Shown: positions 25,841 to 34,370, counted from the stretch's first letter. The stretch: 64,000 nt of DNA from Lysinibacillus sp. ZYM-1 (GCF_001308875.1 NZ_KQ465129.1:1-64000); one strand, 5' to 3'. Notes: a model not told the origin generated them from the letters alone. Translations and numbers: made by a program.

Positions 25841-26938
25841 TTATTCTTTTGAGTTAATTGGTATTGTTATTTCTAGCTCTGGAATGTATTGAATCTTCGG
25901 GTCTCCGTTTTCATCCAGTTGGTATGATCCCTCATCGTCATAAAGATGAATATACGGTTTGATTGTAATAGCTTTTGGTAAGGTTTCAAATGGATGAACC
26001 CGTAAATCCATGATCAAATCGCTAGTTCCTTTATTCGTCTCATGGCGGCCATTGCCATGAACTAGTCTTGGTTCATGCCCTTGTTCATCAAAAACTGCGA
26101 TCTGAATTCCTTCCCGGAAATCTACAGAAGTTGATTTATCAAGCAAGACTATTCTTGTCGTAATACTAGTTGTAATGGGCGTTAGTATAATTTGTTCAAT
26201 AGTAAGCTGATTATTTTTGTATTTTCTACTTACATTAGGTTGTAGGTTTACATAGTTACCAATATCACTCACTGGAATATCCATTTTAAAAGGTTCAGAA
26301 ACGCCATTTATTGTAATTGATAATGTCAAATTAAACTCCTTCGGGAAAGGATTTCCACCTCGGTTTTTTAAATCTGAAAATTCAATAGTTTCCGAATCAT
26401 TATCCTTGCTCGGCTGTCTAAAAACACCACTAAAATTAGGGTAATCCAATGGTTCACCATTTAGTAAAAACTCAATCTTACTTATCTGATCTGATAAACT
26501 TTCTTTTGAATATTCACCTTCTTTATGATGGCGTTCAATCCCAATTGCAACACGTGTACCATCATACACTACTTCTGTTACATTTAATGTATAGCCTTCA
26601 TGCGTAACGCTTGTATTCAATTTTGTTGAGAGTCCCTTTTCATCTGCGGCGTGTAAACCAAGATCCCTTGTAAATTTAAAAACAGATGATAATAAAGGCA
26701 CTTCTTTCATCGTCGCAGCCATCGTTGGCGAAATTAAACCCGTAACAATAATCAAACTAAAAATCATTGCTACAGCTGCTGTAACTCCTAAATATTTCTT
26801 TACGTGAGATGACTTTTCTTTACTTATTTTCTTTAATATACGCTTTTCCCATTTCTTTTTCTCGAAGTTTGTAAGGTTTTGTTCTTCATACTGTTCCAAA
26901 TCAATATTCATATCATTTAAATCTTTATAAATAGACAT
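25841..26938 (-). CDS. DUF4179 domain protein, probable membrane anti-sigma factor
   Basis: 365 aa. Cytoplasmic N-terminus (about 50 aa), one transmembrane helix (YLGVTAAVAMIFSLIIVTGL), then a large extracellular DUF4179 domain (TMKEVPLLSSVFKFTRDLGL and beyond). By position directly after an ECF sigma gene it likely binds and inhibits that sigma factor, as RsiV/RsiX-type proteins do. Start at MSIYKDL with GAGGAG; it begins 11 bp after the sigma stop region. Confidence 0.85.
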   Translation of the reverse strand: MSIYKDLNDMNIDLEQYEEQNLTNFEKKKWEKRILKKISKEKSSHVKKYLGVTAAVAMIFSLIIVTGLISPTMAATMKEVPLLSSVFKFTRDLGLHAADEKGLSTKLNTSVTHEGYTLNVTEVVYDGTRVAIGIERHHKEGEYSKESLSDQISKIEFLLNGEPLDYPNFSGVFRQPSKDNDSETIEFSDLKNRGGNPFPKEFNLTLSITINGVSEPFKMDIPVSDIGNYVNLQPNVSRKYKNNQLTIEQIILTPITTSITTRIVLLDKSTSVDFREGIQIAVFDEQGHEPRLVHGNGRHETNKGTSDLIMDLRVHPFETLPKAITIKPYIHLYDDEGSYQLDENGDPKIQYIPELEITIPINSKE

Positions 26939-26949
26939 ATTCTCACTCC

Positions 26950-27489
26950 TCACACTTCATTTTTTTGAACTAAAAAACTTTTAAGCTTTTTACGTCCTCT
27001 GGAAAGCTTGTTATAAACCCAAGACTCTTGCGCATCAAATTCTTTTGCTATTTCACTTGAAGGGGTTCCTTCTAAATAGTATTTTTCAAAGATTTTCCGT
27101 TCACTAGCTGACAATTGCTCAAGGAGTTCCTCAACGTAGTTTTCTTCTGATGGTTGTTTTGCCTTTACCATGGATTCATCAATTTCTGAAACTGAAAATT
27201 GCTGATTTTGTATGGTAATTTGTCTTCTTTGATAATCAATTGCTTTATACTTTGCAATCGCTGCAATCCATTGTTTGAATGAATTTTTATTAGGATCAAA
27301 GGAATGAATATTATTCCATATCGATAATAAAACATCATCAAGGCATTCTTCATAATCTTGCTGCTGGTAATTTAAATGACGTTTAATGATCGCTGTAAGT
27401 AAACCACCATATTGATTAATAATAAAAGGAATTGCTTTTTCATTTTTTTTCTGTATGTGTTGTACAACATTGTTCTCTGTAATTTTCAA
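26950..27489 (-). CDS. ECF-type RNA polymerase sigma factor
   Basis: 179 aa with sigma region 2 (DYEECLDDVLLSIWNNIHSF and AIAKYKAIDYQRR) and region 4 helix-turn-helix (LSASERKIFEKYYLEGTPSS EIA...). TTG start behind GGGGTG. Followed by its DUF4179 partner, so the pair forms a signalling module that redirects RNA polymerase when the extracellular domain senses a signal. A second module is at 61379-62975. Confidence 0.92.
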   Translation of the reverse strand: MKITENNVVQHIQKKNEKAIPFIINQYGGLLTAIIKRHLNYQQQDYEECLDDVLLSIWNNIHSFDPNKNSFKQWIAAIAKYKAIDYQRRQITIQNQQFSVSEIDESMVKAKQPSEENYVEELLEQLSASERKIFEKYYLEGTPSSEIAKEFDAQESWVYNKLSRGRKKLKSFLVQKNEV

Positions 27490-27696
27490 TTGTTCACCCC
27501 GCTCAATGATTATTGGTACCTACTATGTAATACGAAATGAATACGATAAATCTATCACAAAAGAAAAAAAGAATAACAGAAATGTTAATCTTTAAAAAAT
27601 TTCCTTTATATAATTTAAAAACCTACAATCCTTCACAATCTTATCTATACTCTCACATAAAAATCCAATTTTCTTTAAAGGTGTTGTTCAACAATA

Positions 27697-27801
27697 TGGC
27701 CCTTTTCATGAAGAAAGACGCTTTCCTAATTTTGATCTGCACCCCAAATGTTAGACACGACTCTAACATTTGGGGTGCAGATCAATTACGGAAAAGCGCC
27801 C
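27697..27801. repeat. ggccct/gcgccc hairpin element, copy R5, interrupted
   Basis: tatggcccttttcatgaaga, agacgctttcctaatt, then a 54-bp palindromic insert (27732-27785), then acggaaaagcgcccgattg. Removing the insert restores a hairpin gacgctttcc...ggaaaagcgcc like R3. Confidence 0.6.
27732..27785. mobile_element. 54-bp palindrome resembling two joined insertion-sequence ends
   Basis: ttgatctgcaccccaaatgt... (27732-27755) and its exact 24-base complement (27762-27785) flank a 6-nt cacgac loop. The arm resembles the terminal repeats of IS3/IS150-type elements as I recall them (...ccccaaatgttagac). No transposase is present. It could be a miniature element or an internal-deletion relic. Confidence 0.45.
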
Positions 27802-27874
27802 GATTGTGGAATATCGTTATTCAAATACCTCCTCGTTAGAGCTTAATAAGTTTTGCAAACTACAAATGACTTCA

Positions 27875-28276
27875 TTATTTTCTTTCTAAAATAATCTCCT
27901 CTTCATTATCATTCCAACTAATTGTGAAAACTGGTTTATCCTTTTCGGTTAAAACCCCTTTTTTTATTGTAGAATTAGAGCTTGTATAAAGTCCGTTTTC
28001 ATCCAACTCAATTATACCTTGACCCCATTTACCAAGTTTCGTTTGTACAGCAAATTGAAATTCTCCAACACTGCCTACATCTGACCTCTGATATTTTAAG
28101 TCAATAGAACTTTGTACGTTTTCCTTACCTGCATTATTGAATGTATATTCAACTTTCCAATTATCACTTTCCCCTTCATAAATGAGCTTTTCATCACTCC
28201 CACTTTGTCCAAATAGGAAATAAACCCCGATGCCTAAAATTCCAACTATAATTATTACAACTATAATTTTTTTCAT
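27875..28276 (-). CDS. hypothetical membrane-anchored protein
   Basis: 133 aa: an N-terminal helix (IIVVIIIVGILGIGVYFLF) with no lipobox or clear cleavage site, then an extracellular beta-rich domain (WKVEYTFNNAG, FTISWNDNEEEIILERK). GGAGGGGG lies upstream. No family recognised. Confidence 0.65.
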   Translation of the reverse strand: MKKIIVVIIIVGILGIGVYFLFGQSGSDEKLIYEGESDNWKVEYTFNNAGKENVQSSIDLKYQRSDVGSVGEFQFAVQTKLGKWGQGIIELDENGLYTSSNSTIKKGVLTEKDKPVFTISWNDNEEEIILERK

Positions 28277-28335
28277 TTATTTAACCCCCTCCCCCTCACT
28301 CCAACCATATACTTATTTTTAATAAGTAAAAGCAT

Positions 28336-28938
28336 TTATTTAAGATGAATTCTAATCAAAGTCTCCGCTTGTTTAATGCTTTTCTTTAAATAAATTGGTG
28401 AATTTGGGTGGCTTAATACTTCCTCAGTAGTTAACCATAATACCTTTTCTACTTCATCAGTACTTTTAGGAAATGCTTCCCCTGATTCATATTCACAAAG
28501 AAAAACAATATCCACTACATTTTCCCCTTTATCTGTTACGAACGATGTGCTATGTACATAATTTAGCCTGTCTTTTACATTCACTCCGACTTCTTCTAAA
28601 ATTTCTCGCTTCACTGTTCTCTCTAATATGTCCGACGAATTTCCTTCTTTCTCTACCTTACCTCCAACTAGAGAAAGTAGACCACCAGCTTGTTCCTCTT
28701 TTTTGCTTCTTTCAATAATAAGCCACTTATCATTTTTCCTTACAGCACCTTCAACATTTACGATAAACATTTTGAAATACCCCCAATAAATTATCCTAAT
28801 TATTTCTTCAAAGTTTGTAATTTTCCCTTCCTTTATATAAATCCTGGTAGGAATCTTATTCCGCAATCTGACCACCTCTTCAAGTGAATCTCCTAATTCT
28901 ACCGAGCCGCATTGTCGTAAATCCAATAAATAGCCCAT
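28336..28938 (-). CDS. NUDIX hydrolase with N-terminal extension
   Basis: 200 aa. Residues 57-200 are a complete NUDIX domain with the box GGKVEKEGNSSDILERTVKR-EILEEVGV; the Glu pair for metal is present. It would hydrolyse a nucleoside diphosphate derivative. The first 56 residues (MGYLLDLRQCGSVELGD...) are not part of NUDIX; both ATG 28938 (AAGGGGAACC) and ATG 28770 (GGGGG) have plausible sites, so the extension may be a fused or separate small frame. Confidence 0.75.
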   Translation of the reverse strand: MGYLLDLRQCGSVELGDSLEEVVRLRNKIPTRIYIKEGKITNFEEIIRIIYWGYFKMFIVNVEGAVRKNDKWLIIERSKKEEQAGGLLSLVGGKVEKEGNSSDILERTVKREILEEVGVNVKDRLNYVHSTSFVTDKGENVVDIVFLCEYESGEAFPKSTDEVEKVLWLTTEEVLSHPNSPIYLKKSIKQAETLIRIHLK

Positions 28939-29084
28939 GTTGGTTCCCCTTCCTTATTATCATGAATTGTTTTATTGTATATGAAACGATTTTATTCCTT
29001 TTGCACTATCTGTCAATAATGTACATACTTTTCCTTTTTATGTATAAATTGTATACTATTAAGAATGGTAAAAGGAGGCGTAGT

Positions 29085-29324
29085 ATGAACAATAAAAAAA
29101 ATGGCAAAAATATTCTCGTGACGATAGGCTGGCTTTCGGTAGTGTTGTCAATTGTCTTCCCAATCTATTTAGCCATTATTGAGATTTGTATGGGGGTCGT
29201 CCTAAAAAGAGACTACGATGCCCCGAAACACGGGCGTATATTAATCGTCGCTGGCATTATTGGCTTTATCGCAGCATGTGCTGTCAATTATATGCTCCTA
29301 CAACATGTTGGAGACTTACTATGA
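29085..29324 (+). CDS. small two-helix membrane protein
   Basis: 79 aa; helices near residues 9-35 and 51-73. AAAGGAGG precedes the ATG. The stop overlaps the next start (ATGA), so the pair is coupled. Family not recognised. Confidence 0.7.
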   Translation: MNNKKNGKNILVTIGWLSVVLSIVFPIYLAIIEICMGVVLKRDYDAPKHGRILIVAGIIGFIAACAVNYMLLQHVGDLL

Positions 29325-29665
29325 AGAAATATCGTTATCTACTAGCTGGTATACTGATGTTGGCGATCATCCTTGGCTTTACGCAAAGTAATCGTTACTT
29401 TTTTAGCCGCGATCTAGCCATTAACGACTACATTACTCAACACTTCAATAATGATTCAGCGCAATTAATTGAGGTCGTAGAAACGGATATCAAAGATGTC
29501 TATTATTTACTTCTCAGAACGAAAGGTTCCTCTGTGATCAATACAACTTCTTGTGTAAGTATGAAAAAGACTATTTTCGGATGGCAAATTAGCGTTAGTC
29601 CCATCGCCCCCAATGTAGATTTTGGAAAATATTTAATTGATGCCGAAACAAAATCTTTAAAATAA
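29321..29665 (+). CDS. hypothetical membrane-anchored protein
   Basis: 114 aa with one N-terminal helix (YLLAGILMLAIILGFT) and an extracytoplasmic domain of about 85 aa. Start ATG overlaps the upstream stop by 4 bases. No family recognised; probably works with the upstream membrane protein. Confidence 0.7.
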   Translation: MKKYRYLLAGILMLAIILGFTQSNRYFFSRDLAINDYITQHFNNDSAQLIEVVETDIKDVYYLLLRTKGSSVINTTSCVSMKKTIFGWQISVSPIAPNVDFGKYLIDAETKSLK

Positions 29666-29681
29666 ATACTATACATATGAA

Positions 29682-29716
29682 AAATGCACGAATCTGTTCA
29701 TCAGGTTCGTGCATTT
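29682..29716. terminator. bidirectional terminator
   Basis: aaatgcacgaa...ttcgtgcattt, 11-bp stem between convergent genes. Confidence 0.85.
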
Positions 29717-29749
29717 CCTCTACTTTTAAACAATATGGGATGTCTATCT

Positions 29750-29968
29750 TCAATCTCCAGATGGACCGCATGACGAATCACTAACTGTTGAGCTGTTATC
29801 AGCACAATGATTGTTCCCCTGTGAGATAGTGTGTGAATCATTACCATTTAAATCGTTTGTTGAATGCAGATAGTGAATGTGCTCGTTAGATTTGTTAGTT
29901 TTGTTGTTCAAATTACTGATAATCCCAACGACTATGATGATGCCAATAAACATAATAAAAAAAGCCAT
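29750..29968 (-). CDS. small membrane protein with Cys-Gly tail
   Basis: 72 aa: N-terminal helix (MAFFIMFIGIIIVVGIIS), a polar His/Asn/Ser linker and the ending SSCGPSGD. GAGGGGAG lies 9 bases before ATG 29968. Similar helix-plus-SCG-tail small proteins occur in spore formers; role unknown. Confidence 0.6.
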   Translation of the reverse strand: MAFFIMFIGIIIVVGIISNLNNKTNKSNEHIHYLHSTNDLNGNDSHTISQGNNHCADNSSTVSDSSCGPSGD

Positions 29969-30036
29969 TTTTTCCAACTCCCCTCATTCATTATATAGAT
30001 TGTAACATTTATTCATTTGATGGTTCTCTGGATACC

Positions 30037-30267
30037 TTGTTTTTACTAGTGCTTGTGCTATTTTATGTAGAATTGTCGATTGTTTCGATGGCATCCGTTC
30101 ATCAGGGTGGATGGTCGTTTTGGGAAACGTTTCAAAAGGTTTGGTATCAGTCCATTATATTTTATGCCATAATCTCACCCTTCCTCTTTGGCTTTGGTCT
30201 ACTTGTAGTGAAATTTCAGACAAAAATAATACCACAATCGAAAATGATTGTGGTGAGTGATTTATGA
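30037..30267 (+). CDS. possible small membrane protein
   Basis: 76 codons from TTG 30037 with two hydrophobic helices around a polar SVHQGGWSFWETFQKVWY loop. No ribosome binding site, and a hairpin (accacaatc/gattgtggt) lies within its last codons. Either a real gene with a displaced or lost start or a decayed one. Confidence 0.4.
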   Translation: MFLLVLVLFYVELSIVSMASVHQGGWSFWETFQKVWYQSIIFYAIISPFLFGFGLLVVKFQTKIIPQSKMIVVSDL

Positions 30268-30435
30268 TTGAGATTTACGTGATACTGATTGGTTCGCACG
30301 ATTATTTTCGTTCGAATTTTTCTTTTGTTCTTGTGTTAAAGCATTATCTTCACGCACATCTAAATCATCTGGACTTAAATCTGTCGCTAATTCCGCCAAC
30401 TCTGATTGACGTTTATATTGCTTGCCCTTTGTCAA
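30262..30435 (-). CDS. small hydrophilic protein
   Basis: 57 aa, highly charged (MTKGKQYKRQSELAELATD...NNRANQSVSRKSQS). TTG start behind TGGAGGTGA, an excellent site. Composition resembles minor spore or stress peptides; family not recognised. Its stop overlaps the end of the plus-strand frame. Confidence 0.65.
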   Translation of the reverse strand: MTKGKQYKRQSELAELATDLSPDDLDVREDNALTQEQKKNSNENNRANQSVSRKSQS

Positions 30436-30516
30436 AATGATCACCTCCAAGTAGTATTACATTGCCCTAATTGGTTAGATCTCATTCTTAGAAAGGTATG
30501 AAATAATCATTTCCAG

Positions 30517-31074
30517 CTATGCTAATTGAGATACATACTGGTTCAAAAGATGGTGATAGGCTTGTAAATCTTGCTCATATAATTTTTTATAAGTCCCTAG
30601 GCTATGTTGCTTTATATAGTGAAAGTCCTCTTCAGGTACTAGGTTGTGTATGCCATTGAGCTCCCATGCATTGTCCCATGCTGTTTGCTCAAATCGAATA
30701 TTCATTTCATGTTCTTCCAACAACATCGATAAAAGATGTTCTTGAAGATAAATTTCTTTTAAAGGGTGTTGTTTTTTCATCGTAAAAATTTCAATCGTAC
30801 GCGGAAGAGATGCATGCAATGCTTCACGATCAACCGCATGACCAAGTTCGTGTAAGGTCATTGTTTTTACATATACTTCCAGTGACGGCGGAAGCGGAAG
30901 TTCATGCCTAGCCCCGATTAATCGCTCGGCATCAAAACCTACATAATCCCCAATGAAGTTATAACTCATATTAATCCCTGAATGATCTTGCTTTATAGTT
31001 ATCGTCATGCCAACAACCTGCATGACGGAGTTGATGATATCATATAGTTCTTTTTCTTTCAGTTGTTTTATCAT
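30517..31074 (-). CDS. small HExxH zinc metalloprotease-like protein
   Basis: 185 aa, soluble. TLHELGHAVDRE near residue 74-85 is a zincin HExxH motif; a second block EEHEMNIRFEQTAWDNA with glutamates follows about 45 residues later and could give the third ligand. No signal peptide, so cytoplasmic. GAGGA precedes the ATG. Family not named; similar to phage or plasmid toxin-type metallopeptidases. Confidence 0.65.
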   Translation of the reverse strand: MIKQLKEKELYDIINSVMQVVGMTITIKQDHSGINMSYNFIGDYVGFDAERLIGARHELPLPPSLEVYVKTMTLHELGHAVDREALHASLPRTIEIFTMKKQHPLKEIYLQEHLLSMLLEEHEMNIRFEQTAWDNAWELNGIHNLVPEEDFHYIKQHSLGTYKKLYEQDLQAYHHLLNQYVSQLA

Positions 31075-31196
31075 GAACAATCCTCATTTCCTCTAAAAAC
31101 AATCTAATGAAACGATAATAGAAGCGGATTAAATATATACTACAACTAGTATAAATTCAATAAATTCATCTTGTAGATTTTGAGGAAATGCTCAAC

Positions 31197-31232
31197 AAAA
31201 AAAGGCACTTGTAGTAAAAACCTACAAGCGCC
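31197..31232 (-). terminator. terminator of KGG-repeat gene
   Basis: ggcacttgtag/ctacaagcgcc stem; minus strand continues with seven T. Confidence 0.8.
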
Positions 31233-31267
31233 CAGTGTGTGAAGGGTCCTATCTTATTTAAAATTGA

Positions 31268-31597
31268 TTAATTATTATCGTTATTTCGGCGACTTTGGTT
31301 ACCGTTGGTGTTATTACTACGCTGTTTGCTTCGAGCTTCTCCACCTTTACGGCCTATTTCTTCATAAAATTCTTCGCCGTGGTTGTCAGCCGTAGCTTCT
31401 CCACCTTTTTGGCCAATTTCTTGATAAAATTCATGTCCATGATTTTTAGACGTAGCCTCGCCGCCTTTACGTCCTATTTCTTCATAAAAATCACGATCAT
31501 GATTTCTGGAGGTAGCTTCTCCGCCTTTACGTCCCGCTTCTTCGACAGTCATGTTTTCATTGTTGTTTCTGTTGCGATTGTTTTGCTTGTTAGCCAT
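31268..31597 (-). CDS. KGG-repeat stress protein (GsiB/YmdF-like)
   Basis: 109 aa, fully hydrophilic, with four repeats of about 20 aa centred on GRKGGEAT(S) (residues 22-94). KGG/LEA-like proteins such as GsiB accumulate during general stress and probably protect macromolecules from desiccation. AGGAGGAA precedes the ATG. A sigma-B-like promoter lies at 31647-31671, matching the family's usual regulation. Confidence 0.92.
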   Translation of the reverse strand: MANKQNNRNRNNNENMTVEEAGRKGGEATSRNHDRDFYEEIGRKGGEATSKNHGHEFYQEIGQKGGEATADNHGEEFYEEIGRKGGEARSKQRSNNTNGNQSRRNNDNN

Positions 31598-31646
31598 TTC
31601 TATTCCTCCTAAATTTTTTTTGAGCTTTGACTAGCTCGCTATTTAT

Positions 31647-31671
31647 ATTCCCAGCCAAATCATATCTAAAC
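31647..31671 (-). promoter_or_regulatory. sigma-B-type promoter of KGG-repeat gene
   Basis: Minus strand reads gtttag, 13 bases, gggaat, a close match to the general-stress consensus GTTTAA-N12-15-GGGTAT, 50 bp upstream of the start codon. Confidence 0.65.
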
Positions 31672-31832
31672 ATCACTTTTTCAAAAAACTGATTTTTCTA
31701 TAGTAGTAGTATCTCTTTTCTTATCCATAACCCCGGCTCTCGTCAGGCTTCTTGCAATCATATAAATTTCCCCATTTCAATATAATACTAATCTATAACA
31801 AGTAACTTTTTCGAAAGAAGGGTGATGTAAAA

Positions 31833-32459
31833 ATGACGATTATTACAAAGCCATCTATTGGCTTAACACAATTTACGGACTTCACGATGAAGGGAAGTGC
31901 CGCCAAGACGAAGTTTGTGAAAGACATTAAATATCAGGGTGACTATCATCCAATTAAGGATTATTGGAAAGGATTACGAGAAGGTTTAAAAAAATACCAT
32001 GGATATGAACAGCATTTTAATGATAGCTATCTACTCGACATTGTAGATAATGCCCTTCCTGCACGTCAGAAAAATTACCAAGAAGCCGTAAAAGCCTATT
32101 TAAAATTTTTAAAAAATAAAAAGGTACAGTGGTTTGAACCTGGGAAATCTAATTGGTATTGTGATGATTTAACCGTACGTTCAAACCCCGAGCTTGGTTT
32201 AATCATCGACGATACCCCCTACCTCATAAAGCTATATTTCAAAGGAAAAAATGAACGAATCGATAAACATAAATGTCGATCTGCCCTGACGTTACTAAAG
32301 GATTCTCACTATTCAATTGAACATCCCGATTCTGTAAAACATGCTATTTTAAATGTTCAAAAAGGTCGCTTGATTACAGAAGATGAATCGACTGATTATC
32401 ACCAACTAGCCCTCGAATCGGATGCAGCACAATTTATGTTTATTTGGAATAGACTTTAA
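31833..32459 (+). CDS. hypothetical protein
   Basis: 208 aa soluble, basic; blocks DYHPIKDYWKGLREGLKKYH, KNKKVQWFEPGKSNWY and LGLIIDDTPYLIKLYFKGK look conserved but no family was recognised. GAAGGGTGATG upstream. Monocistronic. Confidence 0.7.
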   Translation: MTIITKPSIGLTQFTDFTMKGSAAKTKFVKDIKYQGDYHPIKDYWKGLREGLKKYHGYEQHFNDSYLLDIVDNALPARQKNYQEAVKAYLKFLKNKKVQWFEPGKSNWYCDDLTVRSNPELGLIIDDTPYLIKLYFKGKNERIDKHKCRSALTLLKDSHYSIEHPDSVKHAILNVQKGRLITEDESTDYHQLALESDAAQFMFIWNRL

Positions 32460-32613
32460 ACGATTAAAGATAAGTACTTCCTATTTCTTTAGTAGGATAA
32501 ATGCTAGAGCAAACTATATTTTCCATACAAAACTAGATCAACCATGACAAAATGGCACCCCTTATAGGATAATAGGAATGACGTATAAATCAGATAAAAA
32601 AGGAAGTGCTTCG

Positions 32614-33321
32614 ATGAATGCAGAATTGGTAATGCAGGAGCTGGAGGCTCTGGGCAAAGAACGAACAAAGAAAATGTATATGTCGAATGGAGCGCATGAG
32701 CCACTTTTTGGCGTGGCAACTGGTGCCATGAAACCTATTGCAAAAAAAATAAAAATCGATCAAGCTTTAGCGGAAGAGCTTTATGCTACCGGTAACTATG
32801 ATGCCATGTACTTTGCGGGAATTATTGCAGATCCAAAGGCAATGACTGTGACTGATTTTGATCGATGGATAGATTCGGCTTATTTTTATATGCTGTCTGA
32901 TTATGTAGTGGCAGTCACTTTAGCGGAAGCACCTATTGCGCAAGAGGTGGCCGATGCCTGGATTGCAAGCGGTGAAGAGCTGAAAATGTCAGCAGGCTGG
33001 AGCTGCTATTGTTGGCTTTTAGGAAATCGCAAAGATAGCGAATTTTCTGAGAGCAAGTTAGCCAACATGCTGGAAGTGGTGAAGAATACGATTCACGCGG
33101 CGCCAGAACGAACAAAATCTGCGATGAATAATTTCCTATACACAGTCGCTATTTCCTATGTACCACTGCACGAAAAAGCAGTCGAAATAGCACAGACAGT
33201 TGGTCCAGTGGAAATGAAGCGAGACAACAAAAAAAGCACAACACTGAATGCAGCTGAAAATATTCAAAAGGAAATCGATCGTGGTAAGCTTGGTTTTAAA
33301 CGCAAATATGTAAGATGTTAA
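32614..33321 (+). CDS. DNA alkylation repair protein (AlkD-like HEAT-repeat)
   Basis: 235 aa all-helical protein with the AlkC/AlkD-type features EPLFGVATGAMKPIAKKI near the N-terminus, LAEELYATGNYDAMYFAGII, and WIASGEELKMSAGWSCYCWLL. AlkD proteins excise N3- and N7-alkylated purines; this branch is less well characterised. Start at MNAELVMQ behind AAGGAAG; an earlier in-frame ATG lacks a site. Confidence 0.82.
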   Translation: MNAELVMQELEALGKERTKKMYMSNGAHEPLFGVATGAMKPIAKKIKIDQALAEELYATGNYDAMYFAGIIADPKAMTVTDFDRWIDSAYFYMLSDYVVAVTLAEAPIAQEVADAWIASGEELKMSAGWSCYCWLLGNRKDSEFSESKLANMLEVVKNTIHAAPERTKSAMNNFLYTVAISYVPLHEKAVEIAQTVGPVEMKRDNKKSTTLNAAENIQKEIDRGKLGFKRKYVRC

Positions 33322-33426
33322 AAGGATTTCAATTATTTCTTGCCCAACTGCTTATTGCCCTCAGATCAGTTGCGTTTACCTTTAACTTTCGGCATTGATT
33401 TAATGAATTGTTTATAAAAAAATATA

Positions 33427-33463
33427 AGAGCCTTTCTACTATAAAATTTAGAAAGGCTCTTTA
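33427..33463 (+). terminator. terminator after AlkD-like gene
   Basis: agagcctttct (33427-33437) and agaaaggctct (33450-33460), followed by TT. Confidence 0.7.
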
Positions 33464-33538
33464 AAGTTGTAAATTTTTCACTAAAGCTACTACTCATAAA
33501 TAAATTGTTCATTAAAACGTTGGTTAAACACTCCTGAA

Positions 33539-33583
33539 TCTATACTTGAAGCGATTTTTTTCTTTTGACACTTCAAGTATAGA
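33539..33583. other. 13-bp inverted repeat
   Basis: tctatacttgaag (33539-33551) and cttcaagtataga (33571-33583) with a 19-nt T-rich loop. It lies between two terminators in gene-free DNA and may be part of a small RNA or an operator. Confidence 0.4.
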
Positions 33584-33602
33584 CCATACAAGTTCGGAAT
33601 TC

Positions 33603-33634
33603 GGCACTAACCAGTTTCTCTGTTAGTGCCTTTT
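33603..33634 (+). terminator. orphan terminator
   Basis: ggcactaac (33603-33611) and gttagtgcc (33622-33630) followed by TTTTAT, with no gene between it and the terminator at 33427-33463. Confidence 0.65.
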
Positions 33635-33752
33635 ATATTTCAAGAAGATTTACTGTATACGTTTCTTTTACTACTAATTTACTATAAAAATATATCATAT
33701 TTCATTTTTTAATAGTATAATAATTACATATTTTGATAATAGGAGGATATAC

Positions 33753-34361
33753 ATGAAAAAATTGGTCTTATCTTTAGCGATGCTTACATTATTTTTCGCT
33801 ACTACTTCTATTGCTGATGCGCATCCAGGGCGTTTAGATAGCAATGGTGGTCATAATTGTTCGGAGAAATCAAAGGCAAAAGGTCTTTGTACAGGCTACC
33901 ATTATCATAATGGTAATGGCAGCAATCAAGGTGGTGGTTCCACAGGTGGTCAAAGCCACTATACACAGACACCTAAAGCCATACAAGCACCCGCATTGAC
34001 TAAAGTAGCAGTCTATTTAAATAATGTGAAACAAAGTTATACGCCAAGCGCATATATGAAAAATGGCACAACCTTAGTACCGATGAAAGCAATTTTTGAG
34101 GCACTTGGTGCAACGGTTTCCTATGATAGTGCCACTAAAAAAGTAACTGCGACGAAGGACAGTAAAAAAATAGTCATTGGCGTTGGCAACAAAACGGCAT
34201 ATGTTGATGCAAATGGGACGACATCTACAATTGCTCTTAGCCACCCTGCTGAAATTTATCAAGGAACGACAATGGTGCCTTTACGTTTTGTTAGTCAGGC
34301 ACTTGGCGCGGATGTAACATTTGATGAAGCCGCATTAACTGTCTATATTACAATGAAATAA
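33753..34361 (+). CDS. secreted YHYH/stalk-domain protein
   Basis: 202 aa. Signal peptide to about residue 23 (TSIADA). Residues 24-52 form a Cys/His motif (HPGRLDSNGGHNC, GLCTGYHYH), then a Gly/Ser linker, then a copper amine oxidase-like stalk domain with two repeats each containing the M-x-PLRF or VPMKAIFEALGATV pattern. Probably an exported cell-envelope protein, possibly metal-binding. GGAGG precedes the ATG. Confidence 0.85.
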   Translation: MKKLVLSLAMLTLFFATTSIADAHPGRLDSNGGHNCSEKSKAKGLCTGYHYHNGNGSNQGGGSTGGQSHYTQTPKAIQAPALTKVAVYLNNVKQSYTPSAYMKNGTTLVPMKAIFEALGATVSYDSATKKVTATKDSKKIVIGVGNKTAYVDANGTTSTIALSHPAEIYQGTTMVPLRFVSQALGADVTFDEAALTVYITMK

Positions 34362-34370
34362 TGAACAAGC

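Noticed and set aside
31268-31597. CRISPR-like or tandem DNA repeat in the KGG gene
   Set aside because: The repeats are codon-level repeats encoding KGG motifs, without spacers or conserved direct repeats.
31295-31612. 105-codon plus-strand frame opposite the KGG-repeat gene
   Set aside because: Antisense shadow of a repetitive gene; its repeats merely mirror the KGG repeats and it has no start signals.
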